Origin: Aquilaria yunnanensis
Lineage: Eukaryota > Streptophyta > Magnoliopsida > Malvales > Thymelaeaceae
Direction of reading: 5' to 3'
Assembly (NCBI GenBank): GCA_039654915.1
Contig: CM077596.1
Span: 8,742,001 to 8,806,000 of the forward strand
Length of the DNA: 64,000 nucleotides
Made by a program: the position numbers and the translations under genes. Positions 46,097 to 57,541 of the stretch are shown in pieces. Within the stretch, counting starts at the first letter, position 1. Every line of letters starts with the position of its first letter. Under the pieces are notes generated by a model. It was not told where the DNA came from and made no database searches. It saw only the letters and a list, made by a program, of their open reading frames with translations.

Positions 46097-47985
46097 AACT
46101 TGCACAATAAACTTAAGGGAGTGAGTACGTGATTGTACTTAGCAAGGGTCTTTTGGGGTACTTACAAGGACAATAACAAGCAAGTATGCAAAATATAGCA
46201 TACAAATAAGCAACAACCAACCAACAATCACCACAAGCAATACACATAATAGATATGCAATGCATGTATGTATGATATGCAGCATGGACAATCTTTGAGA
46301 CTTCTTACACCCGAGGTATGTTAAACTTGCCGTGAGCTTAAACGGTGGTGGTACTTAAGACATTAGCCCACATATCCCAAATCTTTTACCTCTTTCAAGT
46401 CCCACTTATGGGTCATAGAGTAGGTCATCACCTTCTCTTAAACCTTGCTTGTCTTTCCCTTAACTTATTGTGCAAGGTAGCTATTTTATATGGTCCAACT
46501 TGCCAAGCTTTTGGAGCTTAGTTTAAGGCTTATTTACTAAATGAAAAGGTTTGGTGTGGATCTTTTTAGGTTTCCTTTTTGTTACTCGAAGGTATAAAAT
46601 CTCCAACTTTGGCCAATGAAGAATTTAAAATCTGCTTTGATCCCCTTGGCACTTCCTTGCCATCTTAAGCACTTCAACCCTCTTAGCCACCCTACCTTGC
46701 CCTACCTTAACCATTTCACTTAGCTACTACCTAAACAATGTAGAATTCCTAACTTAGGAATGAGTTTTAAACCTAACAAATGTGATGAAACTTCTTAGAA
46801 TAGCCTAGGGATGATAATCGAGGGATTGAGATATTTTTAGGGTGCTTTGAGCTTAAGAAGCTTGGACCTTAGCGACGTGGTGCCAAGGACATCGCCAAGG
46901 GAAACAACCCTTTGGTTTCCTTGAGTCCACCTGGTGACGCGTCACTACGCATCCCCAATGGTGTGCCCTGCACTTTGTGCCCCCATGCTATATTGCAAAA
47001 ATATTGCTTAATTTTTCAATCCCCATAGTCAATCCAAATGGCTTTTTTTTTTCTATTTTATTCCTACATCTAATACTACATTTTTATGCATTTTTTGAGC
47101 TAAAACAACTTGAACCCTTTTCTCAAATTCACCTACAAACAAAGAGCAAAATACAAGTACCACAAGTACATTTGAGCTCAACTTAGCTTTCTTGAGTTCC
47201 AAACCTAAAACCAATGTGATATGATAACAAAAACTTATAATCCAGGCCATTTCTAGCTACTTAAATAACTTAGAACCAACTTATTCCTAGCAAAGAAGCT
47301 TAACTTAGGGTTTATGCCTAAAACATGCAACAAAGAACTCAAATGAAGCAAATGCACGAAGAATAAGCAAGAAGCTTCTTGATTTCACCTTGGGACCTTC
47401 AATTTTGCTAGAAATTTGTGGAATTAAAGGAGTTTGTAGCATGCAAGCTACTAGAGAGAGAGAGCTACAAAATTCTAAAGGAAATAGTTGAAGAATAATA
47501 GTCAACTCTTGCTAAAATATCCCAACAACTTTACTAAAGCTTCCTTATTTATTTCTTGCCTCTTGGCCTTCAACTCTCTTTTGTTTTAATTTGGATACCA
47601 AAACCATAGTCAAAATTGTCCTTCCCTTGGTCCAAAAGAATATTTTATGCCTCATACACTTACCACCATGACACTTAAGCCACTTAAAACATAGGTGGCT
47701 CATTTGAGCTCTTAGTGCAATTTTTTGTGCTTTTTCCTAAAATGTTGGTTGTAATAGCTAAAATAACTTATGGTCTTAAATTAATTAGTAAAAAAAATCC
47801 TTACATGACCCTAATTTCATCAAAATTATGGTCATACCACCCACTTAGGTCAAAATTACTATTTTGGCCTTGTTACCACTTAAATGCCTTATCATGAAAC
47901 GATAATGCATCTTGAAAGAAAGGCATGCCACATAGACATGACCACACAACGACCCCTCCTTGAAAATGTAGAACCCAAACTCACA
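46097..47985 (-). repeat. Unclassified repeat 'X', copy 2, right part
   Basis: Non-coding. In reverse complement it contains a ctttgtttgtaggtgaatttg segment and a patch rich in ggcac near 46920-46980 that parallel copy 1 (near 6355 and 6990-7090). A ggtgacgcgtcac palindrome-like stretch is seen near 46931. The boundaries and the family are uncertain. Confidence 0.3.
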
Positions 47986-47991
47986 TTTTTC

Positions 47992-48007
47992 CAAAATGGG
48001 GAATAAT
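47992..48007 (+). other. Element 3 polypurine tract
   Basis: The purine-rich aaaatggggaataat abuts the right LTR on the plus strand, matching the plus-strand orientation of Element 3. Confidence 0.6.
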
Positions 48008-48398
48008 TGATATCATATAGGCTTATTACGGCCAATAATGAGAAGGCCCATGATTGGAGATGCAAGTGGCCTAGCCCAAGACATGATAAAAAGGCAATCT
48101 GATATAGATGGAAACAAAATCTCCTAATCATGGAATAATCCCTTATTCGATAGTTATTCTTTTGGATTCTCCTCAACTTTATAAAAGGACTCCCCTCACT
48201 AATCCCAAGGTATGATATATCACTTTATGTTCTACCATCATCATTCTCTACCAGAAATTGACTTGGTTGTCGGAGGATTTCCCCCAAAAAAACATCCCAG
48301 GGCTTTGACATTACCTTTGCTTACAGGACTTCTAGTTTACCATCTCTAAAGCTCCAAGGCCAGCCTACCTGATTCAAACGATCTCACTTTGACTATCA
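48008..48398 (+). repeat. Element 3, 3' LTR
   Basis: 391 bp from tgatatca to gactatca, collinear with 27743-28127. It is followed by AGGAC. Confidence 0.9.
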
Positions 48399-48403
48399 AG
48401 GAC

Positions 48404-49471
48404 TATCAATAAAAAGTGATCAATTATTATGTAAAGCCACAACACTAAATTTTCAATTACAAATTTCAATTCGAGAAATAATCGACACATGGGCAGCGGG
48501 AATTACCTAGTATCTGGAAGAGCATCATTTTTAAAATGAATGATTTAGTGATAAAAATAATAATATTATCTAATAATGATTTATATATAAAAGTATAAAT
48601 AATTATGGACCCAAATCTGAACACGATGAGACTCCCATTATTTATTGTCTCTTTTAATTGAGTCAAAGTAAAATTTTTAAAATCTTCCTTATTTATTTCA
48701 ACTAGTTTACATACCTGGCTTTGCCACGGGATTCTAAGTTGTATTAAGTTTCAAAAATATATATATATTTAAATTTTATAGAAATATTATTATGAAAAAT
48801 ATTGCAAGAGCCAATAATTTAAAAACTAACAAATTCTTCTACCACTGTATTGAGTATTGCTAATAGATTTATCCATGATGTCAAACTTTATTAATTATTA
48901 AATTTATTTCTTTCTGTAGTAATGATAAAATACTATAATTTGAATTAGAATTATTGTAATTACTTTCTTTTAGCTCTAATTTTCAAAGTTTAACAATTAT
49001 CGTGAAAGTTAAATCTAAGACAAATATCTAACAAATGCCTTAGGAACTTCGTCAAATGAAAGTGATCTACAACTTCCTCAATTTGGTTTATGTGGATGTT
49101 ATTACAGCCAATAACATTGGATTTTAAACACTGAAGCTATTTTTTATATACTCTTGTATTTATATGTCTCGATTTTTTAATGCGACTATCTTGTATTGAA
49201 ATTTTGTCATTATGAACAAGAGTATGATTTTCTTCTACTTTTTCTTATGGGATGAACATCTTTAATATTGTAAGGCAATTAATCTGGATATAAATGAATA
49301 GTTTTTTTTTTCCAGAGCAACTATATATATTTTTGTGTAATTCTTAGAAGAATACATGATAATAGAGACATAAACTATATCATAATGCTTCAATGAATAT
49401 TGATCTATTCTTTAACAATGCAAAGTAATAATAACGAAAACTTTTCAGGCATATATTGGATTTCTAAGGTA
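48404..49471. other. Non-coding AT-rich flank of Elements 3 and 2
   Basis: No gene. Near 48700-48740, aactagtttacatacctggc followed by tttgccacggga resembles sequences seen at Helitron boundaries in plants, possibly linked to the helicase relic before Element 3 was inserted. 48752-48766 is a short TA microsatellite. Confidence 0.4.
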
Positions 49472-49476
49472 CTTAG

Positions 49477-50345
49477 TGATGCCCAGAGGCATCTTCGTTG
49501 GAAGACATCGTGACTTCGGGAAGGGCTTCCTGAGAGGGAGAACGTATGGAGCCTAGATTTCCCAGGGGGGTGTGCCTGTAAAACTTGCAAAAAAGGGTTA
49601 GGAGGTCCAAGGGATATTTTTTTGGGCAGGAGCCTCCGACGCCCAAGTCAGTGTCCTGAGAGGTGAAAGAAGGGAAGCACTAAGAGGTTTAGTCGCCTTG
49701 CCTGTTTGTACTTTCTCAGGGGGAGAGGGTCGGATTCCGGGGGTCTTTTGCTAGGGCCTGTGCCATGGTATTTATAGGAGTTCCCAGCCCGTTCAGATCC
49801 TGACACGTGTTCGGTCGGATGTTCTCTGTGTTTCCGGGCGTAGGGGACAAGTAGCCGTTTGCAGGCTCCTTGAGCCTTGAGCTGAGACAGGTCGTGACAA
49901 GACCTGGACGGCATCGGCGTGTCAGACCGCCGTTTGGGGCGGCGTGTAACGCCTGTGGGCGACATGTCAGAGGCTCCTTAAATGCTCATGCCGTACTCCC
50001 GAGGTCCTCTGGGCGAGGCCGTTCTTTGGTACGGATGACCTTCTTCGGTAGTTATGCTTGTAGTTCAGGAAGTCCCCTGGTTCGAGGGTTCCGCCTTCGG
50101 GGAAGTTCTCTCCTGCTTCCAATAGCTGGTTCTTTATCCCCAAAGGCGATCCGCTTGGTCCCCCGAGTGAGCCGGCGATGCCTTTAAAATGCCTAGCGTA
50201 TTCAGCCGAAGTCCCGACTTCGTGGTATCTGACTTCGCTCCTTCCGAGGTTAGTGATAGTGCCTCTTTCGGGTGACGCCAGGCTTCCCGACCATGTTTTC
50301 GTCAAGAAGTATGTACTGAGAAAGGCGATAGCCCTTCGGCTATCA
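49477..50345 (-). repeat. Element 2, 3' LTR
   Basis: 869 bp. It keeps the 25-bp segment 49916-49940 that is lost from the right LTR. The TATA box on the minus strand is at 49776-49769. Confidence 0.94.
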
Positions 50346-50366
50346 CAGGCCCTCCTCCGAAAAGCC
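50346..50366 (-). other. Element 2 polypurine tract
   Basis: On the minus strand the purine-rich cggaggagggcctg abuts the LTR start TGATAGCC. It is less regular than the Element 1 tract. Confidence 0.6.
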
Positions 50367-50631
50367 GAAGTGGGAACTTCGGTTTGTCGGCTTTCGGAGG
50401 GCATCCTTCGGGACCTCGGGTATAATACCTGTGCCGAAGATGGACCTTTTGTCCGAAGACATGGGCTGTTCGGTTATAGCCCGTCCTTTGGTGTCTTCGA
50501 GGTCACCCACTTTTCTCCTTTTGCAGGGCTGCGTAACGTCACGTCTTGTAACCAGGCGTGTCAGTCTATAGCGGCGAGCCCAGGGTCTAGGGGTGTCAAA
50601 AAGCATATCCCTCTTTTGGCGCGATGGCTGA

Positions 50632-50774
50632 CACGTGGCTGTTTTTTATTGGTGGGGACTTCGCCGGATACAGCAGGCGCGCCTCTTCACGCGCGATGAG
50701 CAGTTATGGCGACTGTTCGCCTTTGTGGAGTACTTTATGACGCCGGTTCGCCTACCCTCCTCGGCCTATATATA
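50632..50774 (+). promoter_or_regulatory. Putative promoter of the antisense gene (Element 2)
   Basis: G-box CACGTG at 50632-50637, reverse CCAAT box ATTGG at 50648-50652, TATA box tatatata at 50767-50774, and ATG at 51017. Distances match those in Element 1 within a base for G-box to TATA (135 versus 136) and CCAAT to TATA (119 versus 120), although the DNA between them is diverged. Confidence 0.6.
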
Positions 50775-51016
50775 CCTCTGTTCCGTCATAACCTCCTTTT
50801 GCTTCTGCTTTTGCTTTCAACTGCTTTCACGTTTGCTCTGCTTTTTGCGGCGATCCTCTTTGACGGAGTGTTTTCCGGCAACCTTTTGCGACGGCGTCTT
50901 CAAATCCAGATTTTGGCAAAACATTTGGTGGGTTTTGACTTTCCAGAGTCTTTTTCTTTTTAAGCTTTCCCGAAGTCATTTTTTGGCCTTTTTCCGAAAT
51001 CGCTTTTCAGCCGACC

Positions 51017-53425
51017 ATGCCTATTCCCGAGAGCTGGCAACTTCTTTTGTCTCACCCTTGCTGCACCACTTCTAAAAAATTAAAAAGATGGAAGACCAAA
51101 TTCTTTCTTCCCTCGTATGCCATTACAAGGTTGCCACGTTCTGACAAGTTTAGCTTTTCGAACCGTGGCGACGAGGTTACCATTTTCCGAGCCCAACTGA
51201 AGGCCGGACTTCGGTACCCTCCTCCGAAGATGATTTGTGACTTTTGCCAATTCCATGGCATTGTCGTAAATCAGCTTCCGCCGAACTCGTACTGCTACTT
51301 CAACGCCTTCCTCTGCATGTGTGGCGTTTTCAAAATAGAGCCCCACTTTATTCTTTTCATGCAGTACTATAAGCTCTTTGTGGTCCCGAAGGGTGGCTTT
51401 TACTTCATGCTACCTCGGGGATCAGGGAGCAAAAGGTATATGTTCACCTTTGCCACCAAGGACAGTTGGTGGGGGTGGCAACAAAAGTTTTTCTTTCTGA
51501 AGATGGAGGAGGCCTGGTCGCACGTCCCGGCCAAGTGGGCTCGGGGAAGGCTGGAGATGGACGTCGTTGATCCAAGGATAATGCTGACTCCTGAGTTGGC
51601 ACCCATATTCGCGGACTTCGACAAACGGATTCGAGCAGTCTCCGACTGGGATTCCGAGGTCCCTTCGCGCTCCCTTTACCCCTTCCCCATCAATTGGAAA
51701 CTGATGACCGAGGAGGTTCTTCGGGAACTAGGGGTGGTGAAGGAGCACAAGACGGACCTCGGGATGCTGGCTCCTGCTATCGCTGGGAAAGACTCTTGGT
51801 TGGTGCAACTCCTTAGGGAGGAAGTCACTTATGAGTCCTTTTTTGAGAGTAAGTTATCCCAGGATTCTTTTGTTATAGTTTTACCTTGGACTCACACTGA
51901 TGTTTTCTTTATTTTTCAAAGATGGGCAACGACTCCGCTGCCTACTACAAGTCCCTTTTCCTCGGTCAAGCCGAGAAGGGCGAGTAGATGAAGAAGGCCG
52001 TTTCCCGAAGGTGGAAATCATCTGGGGCTGGCCCATCGGTGGCCAAACGGGCAAAGAAAGACGTGCCTCCTCCTCTAGCAGAAATTCCCGAGGAGGCGCG
52101 CGAAGGGTCGGATGCTGCTGCTGCTGTTCCGCCAGCCGAGGTTGCCGCTGCCACCCCCTCCCAGAGTCCCTCTTCCTCGGCGGCTCTTCTGGACGCCTTG
52201 GTGGAAGTCCCTTCTGCCGAGGAGCGTCGTAAGAGTAAAGGTAAGGAGATTCCTGTCGAGGAGGTCCGGGACTCCGATGATGACGTGGCGGAGGTGCCGC
52301 CAGGTTCGTTTTCTTAGACAAGTTGTGGTACCTTTATTTCTTTAAGGGTTCCTTGTCTTGATAAATTTCTTGCTTTGCCGTGCAGGGGAGCTGCTACTCC
52401 CGAATTGGGCAGCCGAGCACGCCCGGAAACGGGCTCTTTGGGATGCCCATGTCCCGAAGGGGAAGATCCCGAGGGAGCCCTTTTGGTCATTTACGGAGGA
52501 CATGAATTTGTACTCCGAGGACTGCCCGTATATGGCCAAGCAAATCTCGAGGGGGATCCTCACCGAGGCCTCCTTCAGGGCCGTTTTCGAAGCGTGCCCG
52601 AGATGAGTCCCTCGCTGCCAAGGTTTCCGAGCACGCTGCCTAGGTATTCTTCAGGCCTTTGTTTTGCTTCCCCTTGATTTCTTCTAAGTGTTTGGCCCAC
52701 TTTTTGCCTTACTAACTTTTGCTCTTACTTCTTTGCAGCTGCTGGGGTACACCGGCCACCTCAGGGTCCGGGTGACGAAGGAAGCGGCATTTCGAGTCTC
52801 GGCCTTAGATCTCATAGAAAAATCTAAGGCCAAGTGCTCTGAATTGGCCGCCAAGAACACAGAGATGGCTGAAGCTGCGAAGATGGAGGTTGCTACTATT
52901 CGGGAGGAGTTCGGGAATGAGAAGGAGGAACTTTTGAAGGACTCCTCCCAGAAGATTTCTGACCTCGGTGCCAAGGTGGCGGAGCTGACCTCAGTGAACG
53001 AATCATATCAAAAGGAGAAGTCAGATTCTGAGGCTCTCCTGGCGAAGGTGCTTGCCGAGAAGGCCGAGCTCCAAGCCGAGGTCGAGTCTTTGAAGAAGGA
53101 GCCAAAGAAGAAGAAGACGAAGGCACTAAGGAAGGAGATTGCCGATCTGGAGAGCGAACGTGATGAGCTGGCAGTCGAGAAGAAGAAAGTCGATGAAATG
53201 ACCAAGGTCGGTTTTCAAGACGGCTTCTGCCTCGCTCGTCACCAAGTGCTTCAAAGGTTCCCAGATCTGGACCTCTCTTTCTTGGAGGCCCTAAACATTC
53301 CCGAGGGGCCTCGGTGTTCTTGGTCGAAAATCGAACACCTGAACTTGCCCTTTTCTTTCCCGGCACCGAAGGTGGTGGAAAAGGACGCAGAAGCTGGTGG
53401 CTCCCGAGACGCCGAGATTCCTTAG
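51017..53425 (+). pseudogene. Antisense accessory gene of Element 2 (four exons)
   Basis: The gene is opposite to gag-pol. Exons inferred: 51017-51848, 51920-52303, 52386-52643 and 52739-53425. Donors are gtaagt, gttcgt and gtattc; acceptors of introns 2 and 3 are gtgcag and ttgcag, with a perfect tactaac branch site at 52710. Exon 1 starts MPIPESWQLLL and encodes an intact domain like the 'putative gypsy type transposon' family (FRAQLKAGLRYPPPK, FVVPKGGFYFMLPRGSGSK). Exon 2 is charged with basic stretches. Exon 3 has FWSFTEDMNLYSEDCPYMAK. Exon 4 is a coiled coil ending FQDGFCLARHQVLQRFPDLD. Damage: the intron 1 acceptor is caa instead of cag, a TAG follows AEKGE in exon 2, a frameshift ends exon 3, and its last codon is TAG. 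A likely polyA signal (aataaag) is near 53500. Confidence 0.82.
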
Positions 53426-53556
53426 TTTGTTTTAGGGTCCTTTGCCTTCTTGTTTTTCTTCTTTTGGCGAGCTTTCTTCTTTGTAAGCAGATCCATCTCA
53501 ATAAAGACTCTTTCTTAAAAATTTTGGCTAAGTCTTTTTGTAAGATTTTTCTTTTT

Positions 53557-53725
53557 CCATTGTCCCGAACATGTTTGCTCAAGAGACTTCGGAGAATACG
53601 GCGATCTTCTTCGCGAAATTCCGACTCGTACAACTTATGCTTAAGAATTTTGGCTAAGTCTTTTGCGAGATTTTTCATTTCCCATTGTTCCGAACACGTT
53701 TGCTCGAGGGACTTCGGAAAATCAT
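53557..53725. repeat. Two-unit remnant of the convergent-end repeat array (Element 2)
   Basis: Two units (ccattgtcccgaacatgttt and ccattgttccgaacacgttt, each followed by gctcaagagacttcgg-like DNA) start near 53557 and 53679. Element 1 has about six. Confidence 0.75.
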
Positions 53726-53852
53726 ATCTTCGCCTACGTCAGCGGTTACCTTCGCGAAATTCCGACTTGTATAACTCATGCTCAAGATTTTTGGCTAAGG
53801 AACTTTTGTACTTAGAAATATTTCTGTACAATACAATCTTCTCACCGAAATC

Positions 53853-55149
53853 TTAAGCATAGAATTTTCTCAAGGCATCCGAATTCCATGTATTTTTTAA
53901 CTCTATGCCTTCGGCATCGCCAAGCTTGTAAACCCCTTTTCGCACTTCGGCAAGTACCAGATAAGGTCCTTCCCAATTTGTGCGAAGTACCCCGTGAGAT
54001 GGCCTTCAGGGTCCAAACTCAGCCTTTCGGAGAACGAGGTCTCCTTTCTTTATTCCTTTTGGCCTGGCGCGCAAGTTTATAGTCGCTGCCACTCTTTGCT
54101 GAAAAGCTTTTCTCCTCAGCTCGGCTATTTCTCTGTGTTCGCCGACGAGGTCAAGCTTGGTTCTCAGCCCGAGGTCATTCCCCCTTTCATCGAACACTTG
54201 GACTCGCACCGATGGCTGCACTACCTCGACTGGGATGATGGCCTCTGTACCGAAAACAAGTGAAAAAGGTGTCTCCCCCGTGGCTCTTCGGGGTGTTGTT
54301 CGGTAGCTCCATAACACATTTAGGAGCTCTCCCGGCCATTTCCCTTTTGGTTCCCCCAGTCTCTTTTTCAGACCATCTTTGATAGTCCTGTTGGATACTT
54401 CTACTTGCCCATTGCTTTGGGGGTGAGCTACTGGGGTGAAGTGCATTTTTATTCCGAGGTTGTTGATAAATTCTTGGAACCCTTTGTCTGTAAACTGGGA
54501 CCCATTGTCGGCTACTAGTACCCTCGGTATGCCAAATCTGCATACAATGTTCTTCCATACGAACTTTTGCATATCTTTTGCCGAGATAGTCGCCAAGGGT
54601 TCTGCCTCGACCCATTTAGAAAAATAGTCTACTGCAACTATGCAGAACTTCACGCCTCCAGGCGCTGTTAGGAGTGGCCCAATGAGGTCTATGCCCCAAA
54701 CTGCGAAGGGCCAGGGATAGTCAGCCGAAGTTACTATTTCCAAGGGTGTCCTCTGGATACTCGCGTGTCTTTGGCAATTTCCACATTTCCGGATGAACTG
54801 CCTAGCGTCCTTTCTTAGAGTAGGCCAAAAGTATCCTTGCCGAAGTATTACTGCTGCGAGGGCGTCAGTTCCAACGTGCGAACCACAAGCGCCTTCGTGA
54901 ACTTCTTCGAGGATCATTTCAGTATCCTCTTCGCTAACACACCTCTGCAATGGATTTGCATATCCCTGCCGATATAATTCTTCGCCAATCAGGAAAAATC
55001 GACTAGAGCGTCTTCAAACTTTTGCAGCTTCGTGGGGTTCTTTGGGGAGCGCATTGGTTGCGAGATATCTTTTTATTGGATCTTTCCAGCCCCTTCCCGA
55101 AGTTACTATGCTCAGTACTGTGATGCTCAGTTGATTTAGCACCTCGGTG
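53853..55149 (-). pseudogene. Element 2 integrase
   Basis: The frame is open from 54950 to 54006. The zinc-binding region (VHEGACGSHVGTDALAAVIL, CGNCQRH) is followed by the catalytic core (WGIDLIGPLLTAPGG, VADNGSQF, HPQSNGQVE). The D, D and E residues are all present. Stops near 55010 (upstream, between RNase H and integrase) and 54006 (TGA after KAEFGP) interrupt it. The C-terminus ends SDALRKFYA at 53853. It contains the 23 bp (54657-54679) that Element 1 has lost. No chromodomain is seen. Confidence 0.94.
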
Positions 55150-57529
55150 CATGTTTTTGATTTCACCAAGCAGTCTGCTTCGGCGTTATCTCGTCGAGGT
55201 ATGTTTTCAATTCGTACGGTGTCGAACTCTCAAATGAGCTCTGTTACCAGTTCATGGTATTTTGCCAAGGTCGGGTCCTTCGCCCCATAATCCCCTGCTG
55301 TTTGCCGTACTACCAGCTGGGAATCGCTATGGGCTTTCAAGTTTCTTACACCGATTTTTCTGGCTAGGCGCAATCCTGCTATGAGAGCTTCATACTCGGC
55401 CACATTGTTGGTGACGTTGAAGCTGAACTTGATGGCCTTCATTACTTCTAGACCTTCGGGACCTCTGATAATTACCCCAGTGCCCTGGTGTTCGGACCCC
55501 GAGGCTCCGTCAACATACAGAGTCCATTCTGGCTCACCTTCGCTGGGATCCGGATGGCTGTCCTCGGCTATGGGCACTTCGGCAATGAAGTCTGCCAGGG
55601 CCTGAGCTTTTATGGCCTTCCGAGGTTCATAAGTAATGTCGTGTTCGCCAAGCTCTATGCACCATTTGGAGAGCCTTCCTGAATGATCAACTTTTCTCAT
55701 GACATCCCGCAGAGGTAGACTGCTTCGGACGATGATAGGGTGAGCCTGAAAATATGGTCGCAGCCTCCTTCCTGCTAGCACCAAGGCATATATAGCTTTT
55801 TGCAGCAAAGGATACTTGACTTCGGCGCCGTGCAGGGACTTGCTTACATAATAGACCGGCCATTGCTTCAGCCCTTCCTCTTTTACGAGGACCGAGCTTA
55901 CTGCTTTTTCTGTGACGGTGAGGTATAATACGAGGGGCTTTCCCTTGCGAGGCTGTCGCAAAGTGGGCAGACGTGCTAAGTAGATTTTGAGTTCTTCCCA
56001 GGCCTTTTGACAGTCTTCGTTCCAAGGATGATCGTCATTTCCGAGGTTGCCCTCCTTTTTTGCTGCCTTAGTGAGGATTTTGAAGAATGCTCGGCACCGA
56101 TCTCCATATCTGGAAATAAACCTACTAAGAGAGGTTATCCTTCCAGTGAGTCTCTGCACATCTTTTATTGTGACGGGAGTTCGGAATTCGAGCAGAGCCC
56201 TTATTTTTTCTGGGTTAGCATCAATGCCTCTTTCTGATACCATGTACCCAAGAAACTTTCCCGAGGTTACTCCGATGATGCACTTTTCGGGATTAAGGCG
56301 GATCCCGAAGGTTCTGAGCTGGTTGAAAGTTTCCTTTAGATCTGCGACATGGTCGTTAGATAGCTTGCTCTTGACTATCATGTCGTTGACATAGACTTCA
56401 ATGTTTCTCCCTATTTGGTCACTGAAGACCTTACTCATCAACCTCTGGTAAGTGGCTCCTGCATTTTTGAGCCCGAAGGGCATCCTGATGTAACAATATG
56501 TTCCACCCTCGGTGATGAAGGCGATTTTTTCCTCGTCTTTGGGGTCCATCCTTATTTGATGATACCCACTGAAAGCATCGAGGAAAGTTAGGAGCCTGTA
56601 TTCGGCAGTTGAGTCTACCAATCGGTCTATTGGGGGGAGGGGGTATGAATCCTTTGGGCAAGCATCGTTCAAGTTTCTGAAGTCGATGCACATTCGGAGC
56701 TTACTGGTCCCTTCTTTTGTGGCAATAACCACATTGCTTAACCATTCGGGGTACTTGACCTCCCTGATTACATTAGCGTCCAATAGGCGCTGGACTTCGG
56801 TTTTGACGAAGTCATTTTTGTGGGCCGAGATTGCCCGTTTCTTTTGCCGGACAGGTTTTGCTTCCGGACTTACTTTAAGGCTGTGCTGTACTACGCGAGG
56901 ACTTACCCCCGGCATATCTTTCGGCGAGTAGGCAAACAAGTCTTTATTCATTAATAGAAATGATACAAGTTTTTTCTTGTCTCCTTTGTCCAAATTTTTC
57001 CCTATTCGGGTACTTCGGCCTGGGACAAGTTCTACTTCTTCCATCTCTAGCTTCGCGGAATCTTCTGCCTTGCCCTTTTTTGGCTTTAAAGCCTCTGCCT
57101 CTACAGCTTGTGCGAAATTGTTTGCTGGAGGTTGTCGCGCTTTGACAAACACCTTCCTTACTTTGCCCTGATCAATGAAGATTTCCGCATCTCCATCCTT
57201 GGTGGCAAAAGTGACAGTCAAATATCTTACATCAGGGCGAATGTGCAGATTTCCTTGTGTTTGTCTCCCAAGGATGGCGTTGTATGATGAAGGGACATTC
57301 ATAACGATGAACCTTGTCATTGTGGAGGCGAATAACTCGGTTGTACCATCAACCGAAGTCCCTTCCCTTTCATCATTAGGGGAAGATCAATCCACCCGAG
57401 GACAGGCAGTTCGGATGGTCCTACCCTGAAGGTGGGTGAAGTGACGGGCTTGAGGTCGCTGTTGGATATGCCCAAGTTCGGCAGCAAATGTGAGAACAAG
57501 ACGTCTGCGTTTGATCCATCATCAAGCAA
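55150..57529 (-). pseudogene. Element 2 protease, reverse transcriptase and RNase H
   Basis: The protease motif LDDGSNADVLF is near 57525; a small insertion around 57370 shifts the frame after it. From 57320 to 55230 a 696-codon frame is open. Reverse transcriptase shows FRNLNDACPKDSYPL, FLDAFSGYHQI, MPFGLKNAGATYQR and the active site YVND (56382-56393), where the family and Element 1 have YVDD. Loss of that catalytic aspartate should abolish activity. RNase H shows WTLYVDGASG, VAEYEALIAGL and HSDSQLVV, and a stop near 55229 ends the open frame. Confidence 0.94.
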
Positions 57530-57541
57530 GACTCTCTTGAC

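Larger units (their letters stand above)
27743..48398 (+). mobile_element. Element 3: old Tat-lineage retrotransposon with nested insertions
   Basis: The LTRs are 27743-28127 and 48008-48398. They start taatatca/tgatatca, end gactatca, and are flanked by AGGAC (27738-27742 and 48399-48403). Gag-pol remnants lie on the plus strand from about 28600 to 33480. A coiled-coil accessory gene lies on the minus strand at about 34260-35960. The total span of 20.7 kb is inflated by the X repeat and by Element 4. Heavy decay with many stops and strongly diverged LTRs make it much older than Elements 1 and 2. Confidence 0.9.

Noticed and set aside
36899..46106. Target duplication for Element 4 (cacat against gcacaat)
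   Set aside because: The bases do not match at the predicted ends without shifting a boundary, so I left the duplication unresolved.
52896..53678. A 260-codon minus-strand frame
   Set aside because: It lies opposite exon 4 and the repeat array. Lys/Glu codons of the coiled coil read backwards give a Ser/Leu/Pro-rich shadow.
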